Source of the DNA: Lactococcus petauri
Lineage (GTDB): Bacteria > Bacillota > Bacilli > Lactobacillales > Streptococcaceae
Direction: 5' to 3'
Assembly: GCF_002154895.1 (NCBI RefSeq)
Contig: NZ_MUIZ01000007.1
Location: 1 to 55,089 of the forward strand
Length of the DNA: 55,089 bases
The translations under genes were made by a program, and so were the position numbers. The notes below the pieces were generated by a model, which searched no databases, had not been told where the DNA came from, and saw nothing but the letters and a program-made list of their open reading frames with translations. Below, piece after piece: positions 24,212 to 34,994 of the stretch. Every line of letters starts with the position of its first letter. Position 1 is the stretch's first letter.

Positions 24212-25096
24212 ATGGCAAAAATCGGATTTATCGGTACAGGAGTAATGGGCGCAGCAATGGCAGGTCATCTACTTGATGCAGGCAATGAACTGTATGTTTA
24301 TAATAGAACAAAAGCAAAAACTGATTCTTTAGTAGCGCGTGGAGCAACTTACTGCGCGACACCGCAAGAAATTGCAGAAGTAACGGATATTGTTTTTTCT
24401 ATTGTAGGCTATCCCAAAGATGTTCGCGAAATTTATTTCGGCGAAAAAGGTGTATTTAAGGCAGATGTACAAGGCACGTTTTTGGTGGATATGACGACAT
24501 CAGAGCCGGCTTTGGCTCAAGAGATTTATCAGGCTGCAAAAGAAGCAGGAGCTTCGGCTTTAGATGCTCCAGTATCGGGAGGTGACATTGGGGCAAAGAA
24601 TGCCAGCTTAACAATTATGGTAGGTGGTGAGAAAGAAGCCTATGAACATCTCTTGCCTTACTTTGAAGCTATCGGCAAAACGATTACACGTCAAGGAGCA
24701 GCAGGAGCGGGTCAACATACCAAAATGGCCAACCAAATTGCTATTGCAGGAACGATGACTGCAATGACAGAGCTGATGGTTTACGCAGATAAAGCTGGTT
24801 TAGATGTGGAAAAAGTTCTTCAAACAGTAGGAGGAGGCTCGGCAGCCACTTGGTCAATGACTAATTATGCACCGCGTATTTTACGTGAGGACTTTAGTGC
24901 GGGTTTCTTCGTTAAACATTTTATTAAAGATTTAGGAATTGCTTTAGCTGAGGCTGAAAAAATGGGGATTGAACTTCCTGCCACAGCAGGAGCGAAAAAA
25001 CTTTATGATCGTTTAGCAGAAGAAGGATATGAAAATGATGGCACTCAGGCGCTGATTAAACTTTGGTGGCCAGAAGGCGTGAGACCGAATAAATAA
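24212..25096 (+). CDS. 3-hydroxyisobutyrate dehydrogenase-family NAD(P)-dependent oxidoreductase
   Basis: A 294-aa beta-hydroxyacid dehydrogenase. The Rossmann motif GFIGTGVMG is at 5-13, the substrate motif DAPVSGGDIGA near 119-129, and the catalytic lysine lies in AGAGQHTKMANQ (about 170). The family includes tartronate semialdehyde and succinic semialdehyde reductases; the true substrate cannot be told from sequence. AAAGGAG precedes the ATG. Confidence 0.9.
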   Translation: MAKIGFIGTGVMGAAMAGHLLDAGNELYVYNRTKAKTDSLVARGATYCATPQEIAEVTDIVFSIVGYPKDVREIYFGEKGVFKADVQGTFLVDMTTSEPALAQEIYQAAKEAGASALDAPVSGGDIGAKNASLTIMVGGEKEAYEHLLPYFEAIGKTITRQGAAGAGQHTKMANQIAIAGTMTAMTELMVYADKAGLDVEKVLQTVGGGSAATWSMTNYAPRILREDFSAGFFVKHFIKDLGIALAEAEKMGIELPATAGAKKLYDRLAEEGYENDGTQALIKLWWPEGVRPNK

Positions 25097-25097
25097 A

Positions 25098-25128
25098 AAA
25101 AATAGACCATGTGGTCTATTTTTTTATT
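25098..25128. terminator. Bidirectional terminator, dehydrogenase / argS
   Basis: The stem aaatagacca/tggtctattt is flanked by A and T runs between convergent genes. Confidence 0.85.
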
Positions 25129-25135
25129 TGAAAAC

Positions 25136-26824
25136 TTACATTTCCTCTGGTGCTTCTACACCAAGCAGACGCAATGCTTCTTTTAAGACAAGAGAAGTTG
25201 CATTAGCAAGTGCTAAACGTGCTTGAAGCCCTTCGTTGTCCTCAAGGATACGTACATGTGCATAATATTTGTTAAAAGCTTGTGCTAAGGAAATTGAGTA
25301 TTTCGCAATGATAGAAGGTTCATACTTATCGGCAGCACGTTTAACAATGTTACCAAAGTCTTGGAGTAGCTTCACAATTTCCCAAGCTTCAGCTGGTGTT
25401 TCTTCAACATTGACTGGCTGCGGTACATAGTTTGCTTTACGTAAGATTGAACGGATACGTGCATACGCATATTGTACGTAAGGGCCAGTCTCACCTTCAA
25501 ATGAAACCATCTCTTCAAGGTTGAAGTCATAACCATTGTTACGGTCGGTTTTTAAGTCGTAGAACTTCACGGCACCAACCCCAACTTGTTGTGCAACACG
25601 CTCTTTGTTTGGCAAGTCAGGATTTTTATCGTTGATTTGCTTCAGAGCACGTTCTACCGCTTCGTCAAGTGTTGTTTCTAACTTAACAACGTGACCTTTA
25701 CGTGTTGAGAATTTTTTCCCGCCTTGCGTTACCATACCGAAGGACACGTGTGTCATGTTGTCTGACCAGTCGTAACCGGCTTCCTTGAGTACTGCCTTCA
25801 ATTGTTTGAAGTGGTTTTGTTGCTCGCCACCAACAACATAAAGTGATTTTACAAAATCAAAAGTTGCTTTACGGTACATTGCTGTTGCTAAGTCACGTGT
25901 AATGTATAATGTTGCACCGTCAGTTTTTTTAATCAAGGCTGGGTTGAGGTTGTATTTTTCGAGGTCTACAACCATCGCACCTTTAGATTCGTGCATTAAG
26001 CCTTTAGATTCTAGGTCTTCAACAACGGCATCCATCTTATCAGAGTAGAAAGATTCACCTGTAAAGTGATCAAACTCAATGCCTAATTTACCGTAAATAC
26101 GGTTAAATTCAATCAAGCTGACATCAGAGAACCATTTCCAGATGCGAAGGGCTTCCTCGTCACCTTGTTCCATTTTAAGGAACCAAGCGCGACCTTCTTC
26201 GTCTACCGCGGGATCTTCTTTAGCTTCGGCATTGATTTGTACATAAAGCTTCAATAACTCATCGATTGGATTGGCAGTAATTGTCGCTTCATCACCGTAT
26301 TTTTTATAAGCAGTGATCAAGAGACCAAACTGTTTGCCCCAATCTCCCAAGTGATTGATTTTGATTGTATTGTAACCAATCTTTTCATAAATTTTTGAAA
26401 GCGAGTCTCCGATAACAGTTGAGCGCAAATGACCAATAGAAAAAGGCTTGGCAATATTTGGAGCCGACATGTCAATAGGAACATTAGCACCATGACCGAT
26501 ATTTTGGTCGCCATAGTCTTCTTTTTCAGTGATAACTTCGTTGATAACTGCTGTGGCAACAGCTTTTTTGTCAAGGAAGAAATTCACGTAAGGACCAGTA
26601 GCAACTACTTTATCAAAGCCAGTAGCATCAATGTTCTCAGCGATTTCACCAGCGATGATTTGTGGGGCTTTGCGCAAAGTCTTGGCTAAACTGAAAGCTG
26701 GAAATGCGATATCGCCCATTTCTGATGATTTTGGTTTTTCAAGCAAATTTTCGATTTGTTCGAGTTCAAGCGCACCATCGAGTACGGCGAACAAAGATTT
26801 TGCTGCTAATAGTTTTTCATTCAT
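25136..26824 (-). CDS. argS: Arginyl-tRNA synthetase
   Basis: Class I synthetase charging tRNA-Arg; 562 aa. N-terminal Add-1 domain (1-115), HIGH-type signature SIGHLRS (129-135), KFSTRKG in place of KMSKS, and the C-terminal DALR anticodon domain (about 445-562). On the minus strand TGG TATAAT ends six bases before the ATG and there is no Shine-Dalgarno, so the mRNA is predicted leaderless. There is no T-box leader, so control by tRNA charging is not expected; argR lies divergently. Confidence 0.97.
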   Translation of the reverse strand: MNEKLLAAKSLFAVLDGALELEQIENLLEKPKSSEMGDIAFPAFSLAKTLRKAPQIIAGEIAENIDATGFDKVVATGPYVNFFLDKKAVATAVINEVITEKEDYGDQNIGHGANVPIDMSAPNIAKPFSIGHLRSTVIGDSLSKIYEKIGYNTIKINHLGDWGKQFGLLITAYKKYGDEATITANPIDELLKLYVQINAEAKEDPAVDEEGRAWFLKMEQGDEEALRIWKWFSDVSLIEFNRIYGKLGIEFDHFTGESFYSDKMDAVVEDLESKGLMHESKGAMVVDLEKYNLNPALIKKTDGATLYITRDLATAMYRKATFDFVKSLYVVGGEQQNHFKQLKAVLKEAGYDWSDNMTHVSFGMVTQGGKKFSTRKGHVVKLETTLDEAVERALKQINDKNPDLPNKERVAQQVGVGAVKFYDLKTDRNNGYDFNLEEMVSFEGETGPYVQYAYARIRSILRKANYVPQPVNVEETPAEAWEIVKLLQDFGNIVKRAADKYEPSIIAKYSISLAQAFNKYYAHVRILEDNEGLQARLALANATSLVLKEALRLLGVEAPEEM

Positions 26825-26830
26825 GGAATA

Positions 26831-26839
26831 ATTATACCA
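26831..26839 (-). promoter_or_regulatory. argS: Extended -10 of argS, six bases before ATG
   Basis: On the minus strand: TGG TATAAT, then TATTCC and ATG. Confidence 0.65.
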
Positions 26840-27183
26840 TAATAGAAATAAAAAAGTATAGTGCTTATTGTGTTAAATTTTAAGCTTTATGAGTGAAGTG
26901 AGCCAAATAACTTATAGGATAAGGAGTATTCTTTTTCAGAGATGTTTTTTTGTGTGATGTGTTGAATTTACGGACTGAAAAAATTATAAAAGATATATTT
27001 TGTATTTTTATACATTTTTGATTAGAAGGTGGAATGGTTGAAGCAAGGAAGAGGTCTCTTTATTCATTGGTATTATGAGGATAGGTGCATATATTTTTAT
27101 CCTAAGAGGTAAAATGTGTATAAATAATAACTTAAAATAATGACAAATGTACCTTCATTCTTGTATTTTGTTGAGTATTTTTA
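26840..27183. other. argS-argR divergent intergenic region
   Basis: A stretch of 344 bp without a convincing gene, AT-rich, between two divergent extended -10 promoters. Besides the ARG-box-like site near its middle, partial half-sites (tgcatat near 27087, tgtgtat near 27116) are visible. No hairpin followed by a T run was seen. Confidence 0.5.
26999..27016. promoter_or_regulatory. ARG-box-like operator
   Basis: TTTGTATTTTTATACATT fits the arginine operator TNTGNATWWWWATNCANA in all but the last base. It lies between argS and argR, roughly 170-190 bp from each promoter. Confidence 0.55.
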
Positions 27184-27192
27184 TGCTATAAT
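27184..27192 (+). promoter_or_regulatory. argR: Extended -10 of argR, six bases before ATG
   Basis: TGC TATAAT ends at 27192; ATG is at 27199. Confidence 0.65.
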
Positions 27193-27198
27193 GAGACT

Positions 27199-27645
27199 AT
27201 GAAAAGAGAAGAACGATTAAATTTAATTAAACAAATTATCTCTGAAAATAAGATTGCGACACAGGAAGAGCTTCAAAGTGTCCTAGAATCTAGAGGGGTA
27301 AAGATTACGCAGGCGAGTCTGTCACGTGATATTCGTGAGCTGCATATTATTAAAAAGCGTGAAGACGGCAAGAGCTTTTATGTTTTTTTGACAGAGCTTA
27401 ACTCGCCTTCACAATCTTTGCTGCAACAATATCTGACTAACTTTGTACTGAAAGTTGATGTTGCCAGTGTTAATGTAGTTGTACACACGCATCTGGGTGA
27501 GGCAGATCTTTTGGCGAATGCTTTTGATGATGAGCAACGCCCGGAAATTTTAGGGACTTTGGCTGGTGCAGATACTTTACTACTCATTTGTAAGGATGAA
27601 GCGGCTGCAGAAAGCTTAGCCTTGGAGATTAAAGATGCCTTATAA
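27199..27645 (+). CDS. argR: Arginine repressor family regulator ArgR
   Basis: A 148-aa regulator of arginine metabolism. The N-terminal winged helix (1-70) contains [16 protein letters not shown], and the C-terminal oligomerisation/arginine domain (80-148) has the [14 protein letters not shown] and [13 protein letters not shown] regions. Lactococci carry two such proteins (ArgR and AhrC) that act together; the argS/mutS neighbourhood points to ArgR. No Shine-Dalgarno; leaderless start predicted. It overlaps the following YlbF-like gene by 11 bases. Confidence 0.93.
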   Translation: MKREERLNLIKQIISENKIATQEELQSVLESRGVKITQASLSRDIRELHIIKKREDGKSFYVFLTELNSPSQSLLQQYLTNFVLKVDVASVNVVVHTHLGEADLLANAFDDEQRPEILGTLAGADTLLLICKDEAAAESLALEIKDAL

Positions 27646-27976
27646 TGCAAGTAAAGAAAAATTGATTGCGCATATTCTTGATTTGGATTATGTTAAGGCT
27701 TTTCAAAAAGCAGAAAACACCTTACAGGAAGAAAAAGAGCTGTTTGAGCAACAAAGTAAAATGAAGGAGCTGCAGAAGGAAGCTGTTCTCTATCAAAAAA
27801 TAGGTAAAATACAGGCCTTTAAAGAAACATCTAATGCAGCACAAAAGATACACAAGTCTTTAAAAAATGATCCCTTAGTTGAGGATTATCTTTTAAAAAT
27901 GCAGCCTGTTGATGCTCTTTTGAATCATGTGACAGGTGAAATTGAAAGTAAAGTTAATGAAGCCTTAGGACATTAG
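27635..27976 (+). CDS. YlbF/YmcA-family regulator
   Basis: A 113-aa all-helical protein of the YlbF/YmcA (DUF964) family, with the conserved pattern of a long central helix ([19 protein letters not shown]). In Bacillus these proteins form a complex with YaaT that affects RNase Y and mRNA processing; the lactic acid bacterial member is uncharacterised. It starts inside the end of argR, implying coupling. Confidence 0.8.
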   Translation: MPYNASKEKLIAHILDLDYVKAFQKAENTLQEEKELFEQQSKMKELQKEAVLYQKIGKIQAFKETSNAAQKIHKSLKNDPLVEDYLLKMQPVDALLNHVTGEIESKVNEALGH

Positions 27977-27987
27977 GTCGCTAGGAG

Positions 27988-28011
27988 AAGGACCTTGTGT
28001 CCTTTTTGTTT
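27988..28011 (+). terminator. Terminator of argR operon
   Basis: The stem aaggac/gtcctt is followed by T residues. Confidence 0.7.
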
Positions 28012-28085
28012 TTACCTACAAGCTTAAGCTGGCTTTTTGTATGTTATAATAGAAGCAAACAATTTTCAAAAGAAAGAAGAATTAT

Positions 28086-30593
28086 ATGTCTGAAAAAATT
28101 TCACCAGGAATGCAGCAATATCTTGATATCAAAGCTGATTATCCGGATGCTTTCTTGCTCTTTCGTATGGGAGATTTTTACGAGCTTTTTTATGAAGATG
28201 CGGTGAATGCAGCCCAAATTTTAGAATTGTCTCTGACTTCGCGCAATAAGAATGCAGAAAATCCGATTCCAATGGCAGGTGTTCCTCACCATTCAGCAGA
28301 TCAATATATCGAGCAGCTTGTGAATCTGGGCCATAAAGTTGCCGTGGCAGAGCAAATGGAAGACCCTAAAACAGCTGTCGGTATTGTCAAACGTGCCGTC
28401 ACTCAAGTTATCACACCAGGAACAGCTGTTGATGTGGGTTTAACAACGGAAAATAACTTTTTGGTGGCCTTGGATAAAGCTTCTGAAACATTTTCCTTGG
28501 CTTATATGGATCTATCAACAGGCGAATTTAAAGCAACACAGTTCTCTGATTTTTCAGCAGCCCTCAGTGAGATATCATCTCTAAAAGCACGTGAGATTGT
28601 CGTCGGTTATGAGCTATCAGATGATGACAGGCAAGTCTTTGAAAAACAGTTGAACGTGATGGTTTCAGAGCAATACGAGTATGAAGACGTTGCTTCCACA
28701 CTTACTCCTTTGGAAAATCAAGTGGCTTCAAAGCTCTTGGCCTATGTTAATCGCACTCAATTGCGGGATTTGAGTCACTTACAGGAAGTGGAACACTATG
28801 AAATAAAAGACTTTCTGCAAATGGACTTTGCAACAAAATCTTCTCTAGAGTTAACCGCAAATAAACGCGAAGGAAAAAAACATGGGACACTCTATTGGTT
28901 GCTTGATGAAACCAAAACAGCTATGGGCACACGTTTACTCCGTAACTGGGTAGATCGTCCGTTGATTTCTGCCAGCGCAATCAATAAACGTGCGGATATT
29001 GTACAACTTTTCGTGGACAATTTCTTTGAACGGGCAGATTTGATTGAGGCTCTAAAGGGAGTTTACGACCTTGAGCGCTTGGCTTCCCGTGTGTCCTTCG
29101 GTAAAGTTCTTCCCGTGGATTATTTACAGTTAGAAAATTCTTTATCTAATGTCCCAGGCATTAAAAATGTTTTACTGACCATGAACAATCCAGCCTTGGA
29201 ACCCTTGATCTCTCAACTGGATGAAATTCCAGAGCTTATCTCCTTGATACGTCAGGCAATTGACGAATCGGCGCAACGTGTCATCACTGAAGGGGGTGTC
29301 ATTAAGTCAGGTTATAATGAGCAACTGGACAAGTATCGCGAAGCTTTAACAAATGGTACCTCGTGGATAGCAGAGTTGGAAGCGAAAGAAAAAGCCAACA
29401 CCGGAATCTCGTCATTAAGAATTGATTTTAACCGCAAAGATGGTTATTATTTCCATATTACGCAGAGTCAGCTTGGTAGTGTTCCTGACCACTTTTATCG
29501 TAAGGCAACGTTGAAAAATTCAGAGCGTTTTGGCTCAAAAGAGTTGGCTGAAATCGAAGAAATTATGCTTGAGGCACGTGAAAAATCAAGTATTTTAGAA
29601 TATGATCTTTTTGCGCAAGTACGTACAGAAACTGAACAATATATATCGCGCCTGCAGAAATTAGCAAAAGCAATTGCCAGTATCGACTGTTTGCAAAGCT
29701 TAGCGACTGTTGCCGAAAAATATCAGTATATCCGTCCAATTTTTACTCCAGAACGTAAGGTTAACATTATAAAAGGGCGTCATCCTGTGGTTGAGAGCGT
29801 TCTTGGGGCACAAGAATATGTACCCAATGACATTAAGCTACCGGACCAAACTGCAATTCAACTCATAACTGGACCAAATATGTCTGGTAAATCAACTTAC
29901 ATGCGTCAATTTGCGATGATTGTTATTATGGCACAGCTAGGTTCTTTCGTACCAGCTGAGGTTGCTGAACTTCCAATATTTGATGCTATTTTTACACGTA
30001 TTGGTGCAAGTGATAATCTAATCTCAGGAGAGTCGACCTTTATGGTAGAAATGATGGAAGCCAATCATGCTATCCAACATGCTACGCCGCATTCTTTAAT
30101 TATTTTTGATGAACTTGGACGAGGCACTGCAACCTATGATGGAATGGCTTTGGCGCAGTCGATTATTGAGTATATTCATGATAATATTCATGCTAAAACA
30201 CTCTTTGCGACGCATTATCATGAGTTGACGGAGTTGGCAGATAATCTTAAGGAGTTAGAAAATGTTCACGTTGCCACCTTAGAAAAAGGCGGTGATGTGA
30301 CTTTCCTGCATAAGATTACGGAAGGTCCAGCAGACAAATCCTATGGTATTCATGTGGCTAAAATTGCAGGATTGCCAACAAAATTACTTGAACGTGCCGA
30401 TATTATTTTACAAAAGTTGGAGAATAAGCCTGTGATGAGCAAGGCACATGAAGTTGAAAAAGAGCAATTGAGCCTTTTCACTTTTGAAGATAACCATCAA
30501 GAGTTGATTGAGATGCTAAAAGAAACGAATGTCGATAATATGACAGCACGCGAAGCTTTGAACTTTTTGTGGGATCTCAAAGACAGGCTGTAA
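28086..30593 (+). CDS. mutS: DNA mismatch repair protein MutS
   Basis: Mismatch-recognition ATPase; 835 aa. The N-terminal mismatch-binding domain has the conserved GDFYELF (Phe-X-Glu wedge near 37-40). Connector, lever and clamp domains follow, then Walker [10 protein letters not shown] (about 596-604), Walker B with DELGRGT and the TH switch [20 protein letters not shown] promoter (28045-28050) gives it a short leader, with AAAGAAAG before the ATG. mutL lies downstream, separated by a membrane-protein gene. Confidence 0.98.
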   Translation: MSEKISPGMQQYLDIKADYPDAFLLFRMGDFYELFYEDAVNAAQILELSLTSRNKNAENPIPMAGVPHHSADQYIEQLVNLGHKVAVAEQMEDPKTAVGIVKRAVTQVITPGTAVDVGLTTENNFLVALDKASETFSLAYMDLSTGEFKATQFSDFSAALSEISSLKAREIVVGYELSDDDRQVFEKQLNVMVSEQYEYEDVASTLTPLENQVASKLLAYVNRTQLRDLSHLQEVEHYEIKDFLQMDFATKSSLELTANKREGKKHGTLYWLLDETKTAMGTRLLRNWVDRPLISASAINKRADIVQLFVDNFFERADLIEALKGVYDLERLASRVSFGKVLPVDYLQLENSLSNVPGIKNVLLTMNNPALEPLISQLDEIPELISLIRQAIDESAQRVITEGGVIKSGYNEQLDKYREALTNGTSWIAELEAKEKANTGISSLRIDFNRKDGYYFHITQSQLGSVPDHFYRKATLKNSERFGSKELAEIEEIMLEAREKSSILEYDLFAQVRTETEQYISRLQKLAKAIASIDCLQSLATVAEKYQYIRPIFTPERKVNIIKGRHPVVESVLGAQEYVPNDIKLPDQTAIQLITGPNMSGKSTYMRQFAMIVIMAQLGSFVPAEVAELPIFDAIFTRIGASDNLISGESTFMVEMMEANHAIQHATPHSLIIFDELGRGTATYDGMALAQSIIEYIHDNIHAKTLFATHYHELTELADNLKELENVHVATLEKGGDVTFLHKITEGPADKSYGIHVAKIAGLPTKLLERADIILQKLENKPVMSKAHEVEKEQLSLFTFEDNHQELIEMLKETNVDNMTAREALNFLWDLKDRL

Positions 30594-30662
30594 GATTTGG
30601 TTTTTAATGGTAAAATTGTTAGAATAAAGTGAATAAATATAGAAGTGTTAAAAGGAGAGTGT

Positions 30663-31328
30663 ATGGCGGAAGATAAAGATAAAATCGTAGAAACACCTGA
30701 AGTCCCCGAAGTTGAAACTATGGAAGAAGATGGTGTTGGCGTAACTCCTGCAGGTAAACAGGAAGAAACTCTTATAGTATCAGAAACAGAGCGCTCTGTC
30801 TCGCCTGTTTCGGAGCCTGTGGAAATTGTGGAAACTACAACTGAAGAAGAGGTTACAGCTCCCGATGTAGCATCCAAAGACGAGATTCTTCCTGAAAAAG
30901 AAGAAACTGAAGCACCTCAAGTTTCTCCATTTGATTATGCAGATGAGCCATTTTTGGCAGACAACCGTGTCAAATCAGGAATAACTCCAAAATGGAACTG
31001 GGGTGCAATGGCTATGCCCGTCTTCTTTGGTGTAGCTAATCGCTCTTATCTCGGTTTGCTCAGTTTACTTGTATGTATTCCTTGGCTTGGCTGGATTTTT
31101 GGTATTGTTTGGGCTATTGTTTTCGGTATTAATGGAGAACGTTGGGCTCTACAAAATCCAGACAATCGCTACCGTGATGAAGAAGAGTTTCGTAAGGTTA
31201 TGGACGGTTGGAATCGTGCCGGATTAGTTGCCTTTATCATTGGTGCAGTAGTTATCGTACTTCTCTTGCTTTTCTTTATGATTCTTGGCGCAGCTATATT
31301 CAGTAACATGGATCAGCTTCAGTATTAA
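30663..31328 (+). CDS. Membrane protein with long acidic N-terminus, unknown
   Basis: A 221-aa protein between mutS and mutL. Residues 1-100 are acidic and low complexity (Glu/Val/Thr/Pro), probably disordered. The remainder has a conserved aromatic segment PKWNWGAMAMPVFFGVANRSYLGLL and about three membrane helices separated by the soluble loop ENPDNRYRDEEEFRK-like region. Proteins of this NWGA...GNRS type are common in lactic acid bacteria but I cannot name a function. The ATG at 30663 has AAAGGAGAG upstream; an in-frame ATG at 30645 is rejected for lack of a ribosome site. Confidence 0.7.
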   Translation: MAEDKDKIVETPEVPEVETMEEDGVGVTPAGKQEETLIVSETERSVSPVSEPVEIVETTTEEEVTAPDVASKDEILPEKEETEAPQVSPFDYADEPFLADNRVKSGITPKWNWGAMAMPVFFGVANRSYLGLLSLLVCIPWLGWIFGIVWAIVFGINGERWALQNPDNRYRDEEEFRKVMDGWNRAGLVAFIIGAVVIVLLLLFFMILGAAIFSNMDQLQY

Positions 31329-31353
31329 AATAGATTAATGAAGTGATAATATG

Positions 31354-31392
31354 AGAGACCTCTCCGGTGTATTTCAGGAGAGGTTCTCTTTG
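31354..31392 (+). terminator. Terminator before mutL
   Basis: The stem cctctcc/ggagagg is extended by gaga/tctc and followed by a T-rich tail. Confidence 0.75.
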
Positions 31393-31436
31393 TTGTCAAG
31401 AAGCTCTTCAGCTTTCAAATTTCTCTCTTTAAAATA

Positions 31437-31445
31437 TGCTATAAT
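31437..31445 (+). promoter_or_regulatory. mutL: mutL promoter, extended -10
   Basis: TGC TATAAT; predicted start at about 31452, five bases before a short ORF. Confidence 0.65.
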
Positions 31446-31456
31446 AAGTACTGACT

Positions 31457-31498
31457 ATGAAAAAGAGAAACAATCGCTTGATGCGGAGGTCTGAATAA
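31457..31498 (+). CDS. Possible 13-codon leader peptide before mutL
   Basis: A short ORF, MKKRNNRLMRRSE, whose TAA stop (31496-31498) abuts the mutL GTG (31499). It starts about five bases after the predicted transcription start, and the mutL ribosome site GCGGAGG lies within its last codons. Ribosomes on it would reach mutL directly, so translational coupling is possible. Whether it is translated is unknown. Confidence 0.4.
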   Translation: MKKRNNRLMRRSE

Positions 31499-33385
31499 GT
31501 GGGAAAAATAATCGAACTTGATGAAGCACTTGCTAATCAGATAGCAGCTGGTGAAGTGGTAGAACGGCCTGCTAGCGTTGTAAAAGAATTAGTAGAAAAC
31601 TCAATTGATGCCGGTGCAACGCGTATCATTGTGAAAATTCAAGAGAGTGGCTTACGACTCATTGAAGTGATTGACAATGGAACGGGGATTGAAAAAGAAG
31701 ATGTTGCTAAGTCTTTGAAGCGGCACGCAACCAGTAAAATCAAAAATAAAGCGGATTTGTTTAAAATCCGTACTCTTGGATTTCGGGGAGAAGCGATGCC
31801 TTCAATTGCTTCAGTCAGTGAATTTTCTATTGAGACAAGTGTGACAGATGAAGAGTCAGGTACACGCTTGATTAGTCATGGTGGAAAAGTGGACACATTA
31901 GAAGCAACTGCCCAAAGAGAAGGGACCAAGGTTACTGTACAAAATCTTTTCTACAATACGCCGGCACGCTTAAAATATATTCGCTCCTTGCAAGCAGAAC
32001 TTAGCCATATTACGGATGTCATTAATCGTCAAAGTATGGCTCATCCCGAGATTTCTTTCACACTGATCAATGAAGGCAGAGAATTGATGAAAACGGCGGG
32101 AAATGGTGATCTACGTCAGGTTATCGCCAGTGTTTACGGCCTTTCAACTGCCAAAAAAATGTTAAAAGTAGAAGCGGAAGATTTAGATTTTACGATTTCG
32201 GGATACGTGAGTTTGCCTGAGCTGACACGTGCTAACCGTAATTACATTACCTTGATGATAAATGGCCGATTCATCAAAAATTTCTTGCTAAACCGTGCAA
32301 TCCTTGAAGGATACGGTAATCGTTTGATGGTGGGGCGTTTTCCTATCGTTGTGCTTTCTATTGAGATTGATCCGCAATTAGCTGATGTCAATGTGCACCC
32401 GACAAAACAAGAAGTACGCTTATCAAAAGAGCGTGAACTAATGCGTTTGATTACAGAAGCTATTCAAAGTGTTTTTGTAGAGCAAACTTTAATTCCTGAT
32501 GCATTGGAAAACCTTAATTCACGGCGGGCGAAAGTAGAGGAACAACCAGAAGTTACAAATGAGAGCAAATCAACAAACCTTTATTATGATAAGGTAAGTC
32601 AGGATTTCTTTGTGAATAAGACTCAGGTACATGAGGAGTACAGCATGCCTCAGGAGAAGGTTGTTCCTCCAGATGAAGCCCGCACACCTTCTATTTTCGA
32701 AGAAACTGTGGTCGAAGAAAAACAACTGGCTGAAAGCTCAGAGAAAATAGAAGAAAAAACGGCCTTTCCTGATTTGGAATACCTGGCACAACTGCATGCT
32801 ACTTACCTGCTTTGCCAAGCGCAAGATGGACTTTATATTATTGATCAACATGCCGCCCAAGAGCGGATAAAATATGAATATTGGCGTGATAAAATTGGTG
32901 AAGTAAGCATGGATCAACAAATTTTACTGGCCCCTTACATTTTTAGTCTACCTAAGAATGATTTTTTGATGTTTTTAGATCGAAAATCTATTTTGGAAGA
33001 AGCAGGATTGTTCCTTGAAGAATATGGAGAAAATCAATTAATTCTCCGTGAGCATCCCACTTGGCTTCAAGAAAATGACTTAGAAGAAACAGTTTATGAG
33101 ATGATTGATGAAATCCTTTTGACAAAAGAATTCTCAGTCAAAAAATATCGACATGATTTAGCAACAATGGTGGCATGTAAGAGTTCGATTAAGGCAAATC
33201 ATCCGCTTGATGTAGAATCAGCGCGGGCATTAGTCAAAGAACTTGCTACTTGTGAGAATCCTTACTCTTGTGCGCATGGACGTCCAACAATTGTCCATTT
33301 TAATGGCGGAGATTTAGAAAAAATGTTCCGACGCCGTCAAGAAACACATCTTTCCAAAGCCGCAAGTTGGAAGAATATAAATTAA
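31499..33385 (+). CDS. mutL: DNA mismatch repair protein MutL
   Basis: Links MutS recognition to downstream repair steps; 628 aa. The GHKL ATPase domain shows [17 protein letters not shown] and [11 protein letters not shown] variable acidic linker (about 340-420) follows, then the C-terminal dimerisation/endonuclease domain with [11 protein letters not shown] near 447 (the DQHAxxER metal site), [12 protein letters not shown] and CAHGRPT. The GTG start is supported by GCGGAGG nine bases upstream and by homology to MGKIIELD-type starts. Confidence 0.97.
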   Translation: MGKIIELDEALANQIAAGEVVERPASVVKELVENSIDAGATRIIVKIQESGLRLIEVIDNGTGIEKEDVAKSLKRHATSKIKNKADLFKIRTLGFRGEAMPSIASVSEFSIETSVTDEESGTRLISHGGKVDTLEATAQREGTKVTVQNLFYNTPARLKYIRSLQAELSHITDVINRQSMAHPEISFTLINEGRELMKTAGNGDLRQVIASVYGLSTAKKMLKVEAEDLDFTISGYVSLPELTRANRNYITLMINGRFIKNFLLNRAILEGYGNRLMVGRFPIVVLSIEIDPQLADVNVHPTKQEVRLSKERELMRLITEAIQSVFVEQTLIPDALENLNSRRAKVEEQPEVTNESKSTNLYYDKVSQDFFVNKTQVHEEYSMPQEKVVPPDEARTPSIFEETVVEEKQLAESSEKIEEKTAFPDLEYLAQLHATYLLCQAQDGLYIIDQHAAQERIKYEYWRDKIGEVSMDQQILLAPYIFSLPKNDFLMFLDRKSILEEAGLFLEEYGENQLILREHPTWLQENDLEETVYEMIDEILLTKEFSVKKYRHDLATMVACKSSIKANHPLDVESARALVKELATCENPYSCAHGRPTIVHFNGGDLEKMFRRRQETHLSKAASWKNIN

Positions 33386-33404
33386 AAATAGGAAAAGAAG
33401 AAAA

Positions 33405-34367
33405 ATGACAACTTTATACATGGTAGTCCCTTGTTACAACGAAGAATTGGTACTTGATGAAACATCACGCCGCCTTGAAGAGAAATATGCAGCTTTGAAG
33501 CAAGCTGGCAAGATTGATGAAAAAAGCCGTGTTGTTTATGTTAATGATGGTTCGCGAGACAGTACCTGGGAAAAAATTCAAGAAAAACATGCGGCCAATC
33601 CGATGTTTAGTGGTATCAATCTCTCACGCAACAGAGGGCATCAAAATGCGCTCTTGGCAGGTTTGATGCAAGTTAAAGACTTAGCAGATGCCGTTATTTC
33701 AATGGATGCGGACTTACAGGACGATATCAATGCGATTGATGCGATGCTTGAAGAGTACGAAAAAGGTTACGAAGTAGTTTATGGCGTACGTGATAATCGT
33801 GACACAGATACGGCATTTAAACGTCGTACAGCTATGGCTTTTTATGGCTTGATGAAGAAACTAGGCAGTGAATCTGTGCCCAATTCGGCAGACTTTCGCC
33901 TGATGAGCAGTCGCGCCTTAAATGGTTTAGCTGAGTATGAGGAAGTAAATCTCTTTTTACGTGGAATGGTCCCTCTTGTGGGATATAAATCAACAAATGT
34001 TTACTATAAACGTGGGGAACGTTTTGCAGGGGAAAGTAAATATCCTCTCAAAAAGATGGTGAGTTTTGCGATTGATGGTATTACTTCAACTTCAGCAACA
34101 CCGATGCGCTTTATTTTTTGGACTGGATTGACAATGTTCCTTCTTGCTTTTGTAGCTGGAATTTATGTTGTAGCGCGTCATTTCATCGGAGGCTTTCCGA
34201 CGACTGGTTGGGCCTCAATCATGGTTGCTATTATTGGGCTAGGTGGAATACAACTCTTGGCTCTTGGGATTATTGGTGAGTATATTGGTAAGATCTTCCT
34301 CGAAGTTAAAGCACGCCCACGTTTTATTATCCAAGACTTTATTAACACAGAAGGTGATGAGGGCTAA
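33405..34367 (+). CDS. Family 2 glycosyltransferase, undecaprenyl-phosphate type
   Basis: A 320-aa GT2 enzyme of the DPM1/GtrB/CsbB type. The N-terminal catalytic domain has VPCYNEE (8-14), NDGSRD and the DxD region MDADLQDD (about 98-105). Two C-terminal membrane helices (about 235-258 and 272-295) anchor it. Such enzymes load a sugar onto undecaprenyl phosphate for decoration of cell-wall polymers. AAAGAAG precedes the ATG; it sits 20 bp after mutL and overlaps ruvA by one base, so the three are co-transcribed. Confidence 0.9.
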   Translation: MTTLYMVVPCYNEELVLDETSRRLEEKYAALKQAGKIDEKSRVVYVNDGSRDSTWEKIQEKHAANPMFSGINLSRNRGHQNALLAGLMQVKDLADAVISMDADLQDDINAIDAMLEEYEKGYEVVYGVRDNRDTDTAFKRRTAMAFYGLMKKLGSESVPNSADFRLMSSRALNGLAEYEEVNLFLRGMVPLVGYKSTNVYYKRGERFAGESKYPLKKMVSFAIDGITSTSATPMRFIFWTGLTMFLLAFVAGIYVVARHFIGGFPTTGWASIMVAIIGLGGIQLLALGIIGEYIGKIFLEVKARPRFIIQDFINTEGDEG

Positions 34368-34957
34368 TGTACGAATACTTCCAAGGCAAGTTAGTTAAAA
34401 TTACACCAACATATATCGTTGTTGATGTCGCAAGTGTTGGCTATCTCATCAATGTAGCAAATCCTTATGCTTGGTCGCATATGATGAACCAAGAGATTAA
34501 AATATATGTACACCAAGTGATTCGGGAAGATGCACATAGCTTATATGGCTTTATGGATGATGCAGAGAAAGCTTTGTTTTTACGTTTGATTAGTGTATCG
34601 GGCATTGGACCAAAATCTGCCTTAGCAATCATCGCTGCAGATGATAATGTGGGTCTTGTTCATGCGATTGACAACAGCGATATCAAGTATTTGACGAAAT
34701 TTCCAGGTGTCGGGAAAAAGACAGCGATGCAGATGGTTCTGGATTTAGCTGGTAAGTTTGATGCTACGACTTCAGCTGAAATGGTCAAAACTACGGCTAA
34801 AAATGAAAATCTAGCTCTTATTGAAGCGATTGAAGCTTTGCAAGCCCTAGGCTATAAAGCAACCGAGCTTAAGAAAATTCAGAAGAAACTTGAAGTTGAA
34901 TCTGGATTGACCAGTGAAGAGTATATCAAAGCCGCTCTTAAATTAATGATGAAATAA
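34367..34957 (+). CDS. ruvA: Holliday junction helicase subunit RuvA
   Basis: Binds Holliday junctions as a tetramer and recruits RuvB; 196 aa. OB-fold N-terminus ([12 protein letters not shown]), two helix-hairpin-helix motifs ([14 protein letters not shown] and [12 protein letters not shown]) and the C-terminal RuvB-contacting domain. Its ATG shares a base with the upstream stop (TAATG). It is separated from ruvB by a hairpin with T run. Confidence 0.97.
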   Translation: MYEYFQGKLVKITPTYIVVDVASVGYLINVANPYAWSHMMNQEIKIYVHQVIREDAHSLYGFMDDAEKALFLRLISVSGIGPKSALAIIAADDNVGLVHAIDNSDIKYLTKFPGVGKKTAMQMVLDLAGKFDATTSAEMVKTTAKNENLALIEAIEALQALGYKATELKKIQKKLEVESGLTSEEYIKAALKLMMK

Positions 34958-34979
34958 AATCCGTACAATACGGATTTTT
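34956..34979 (+). terminator. Hairpin terminator between ruvA and ruvB
   Basis: The 8-bp stem aatccgta/tacggatt is followed by T residues. ruvB has its own extended -10 directly after it, so ruvA and ruvB are transcribed separately. Confidence 0.75.
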
Positions 34980-34994
34980 GTTATAATAAAAACA

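Noticed and set aside
26840-27183. T-box riboswitch for argS
   Set aside because: The argS promoter lies directly at its start codon, so there is no leader, and no T-box sequence is visible.
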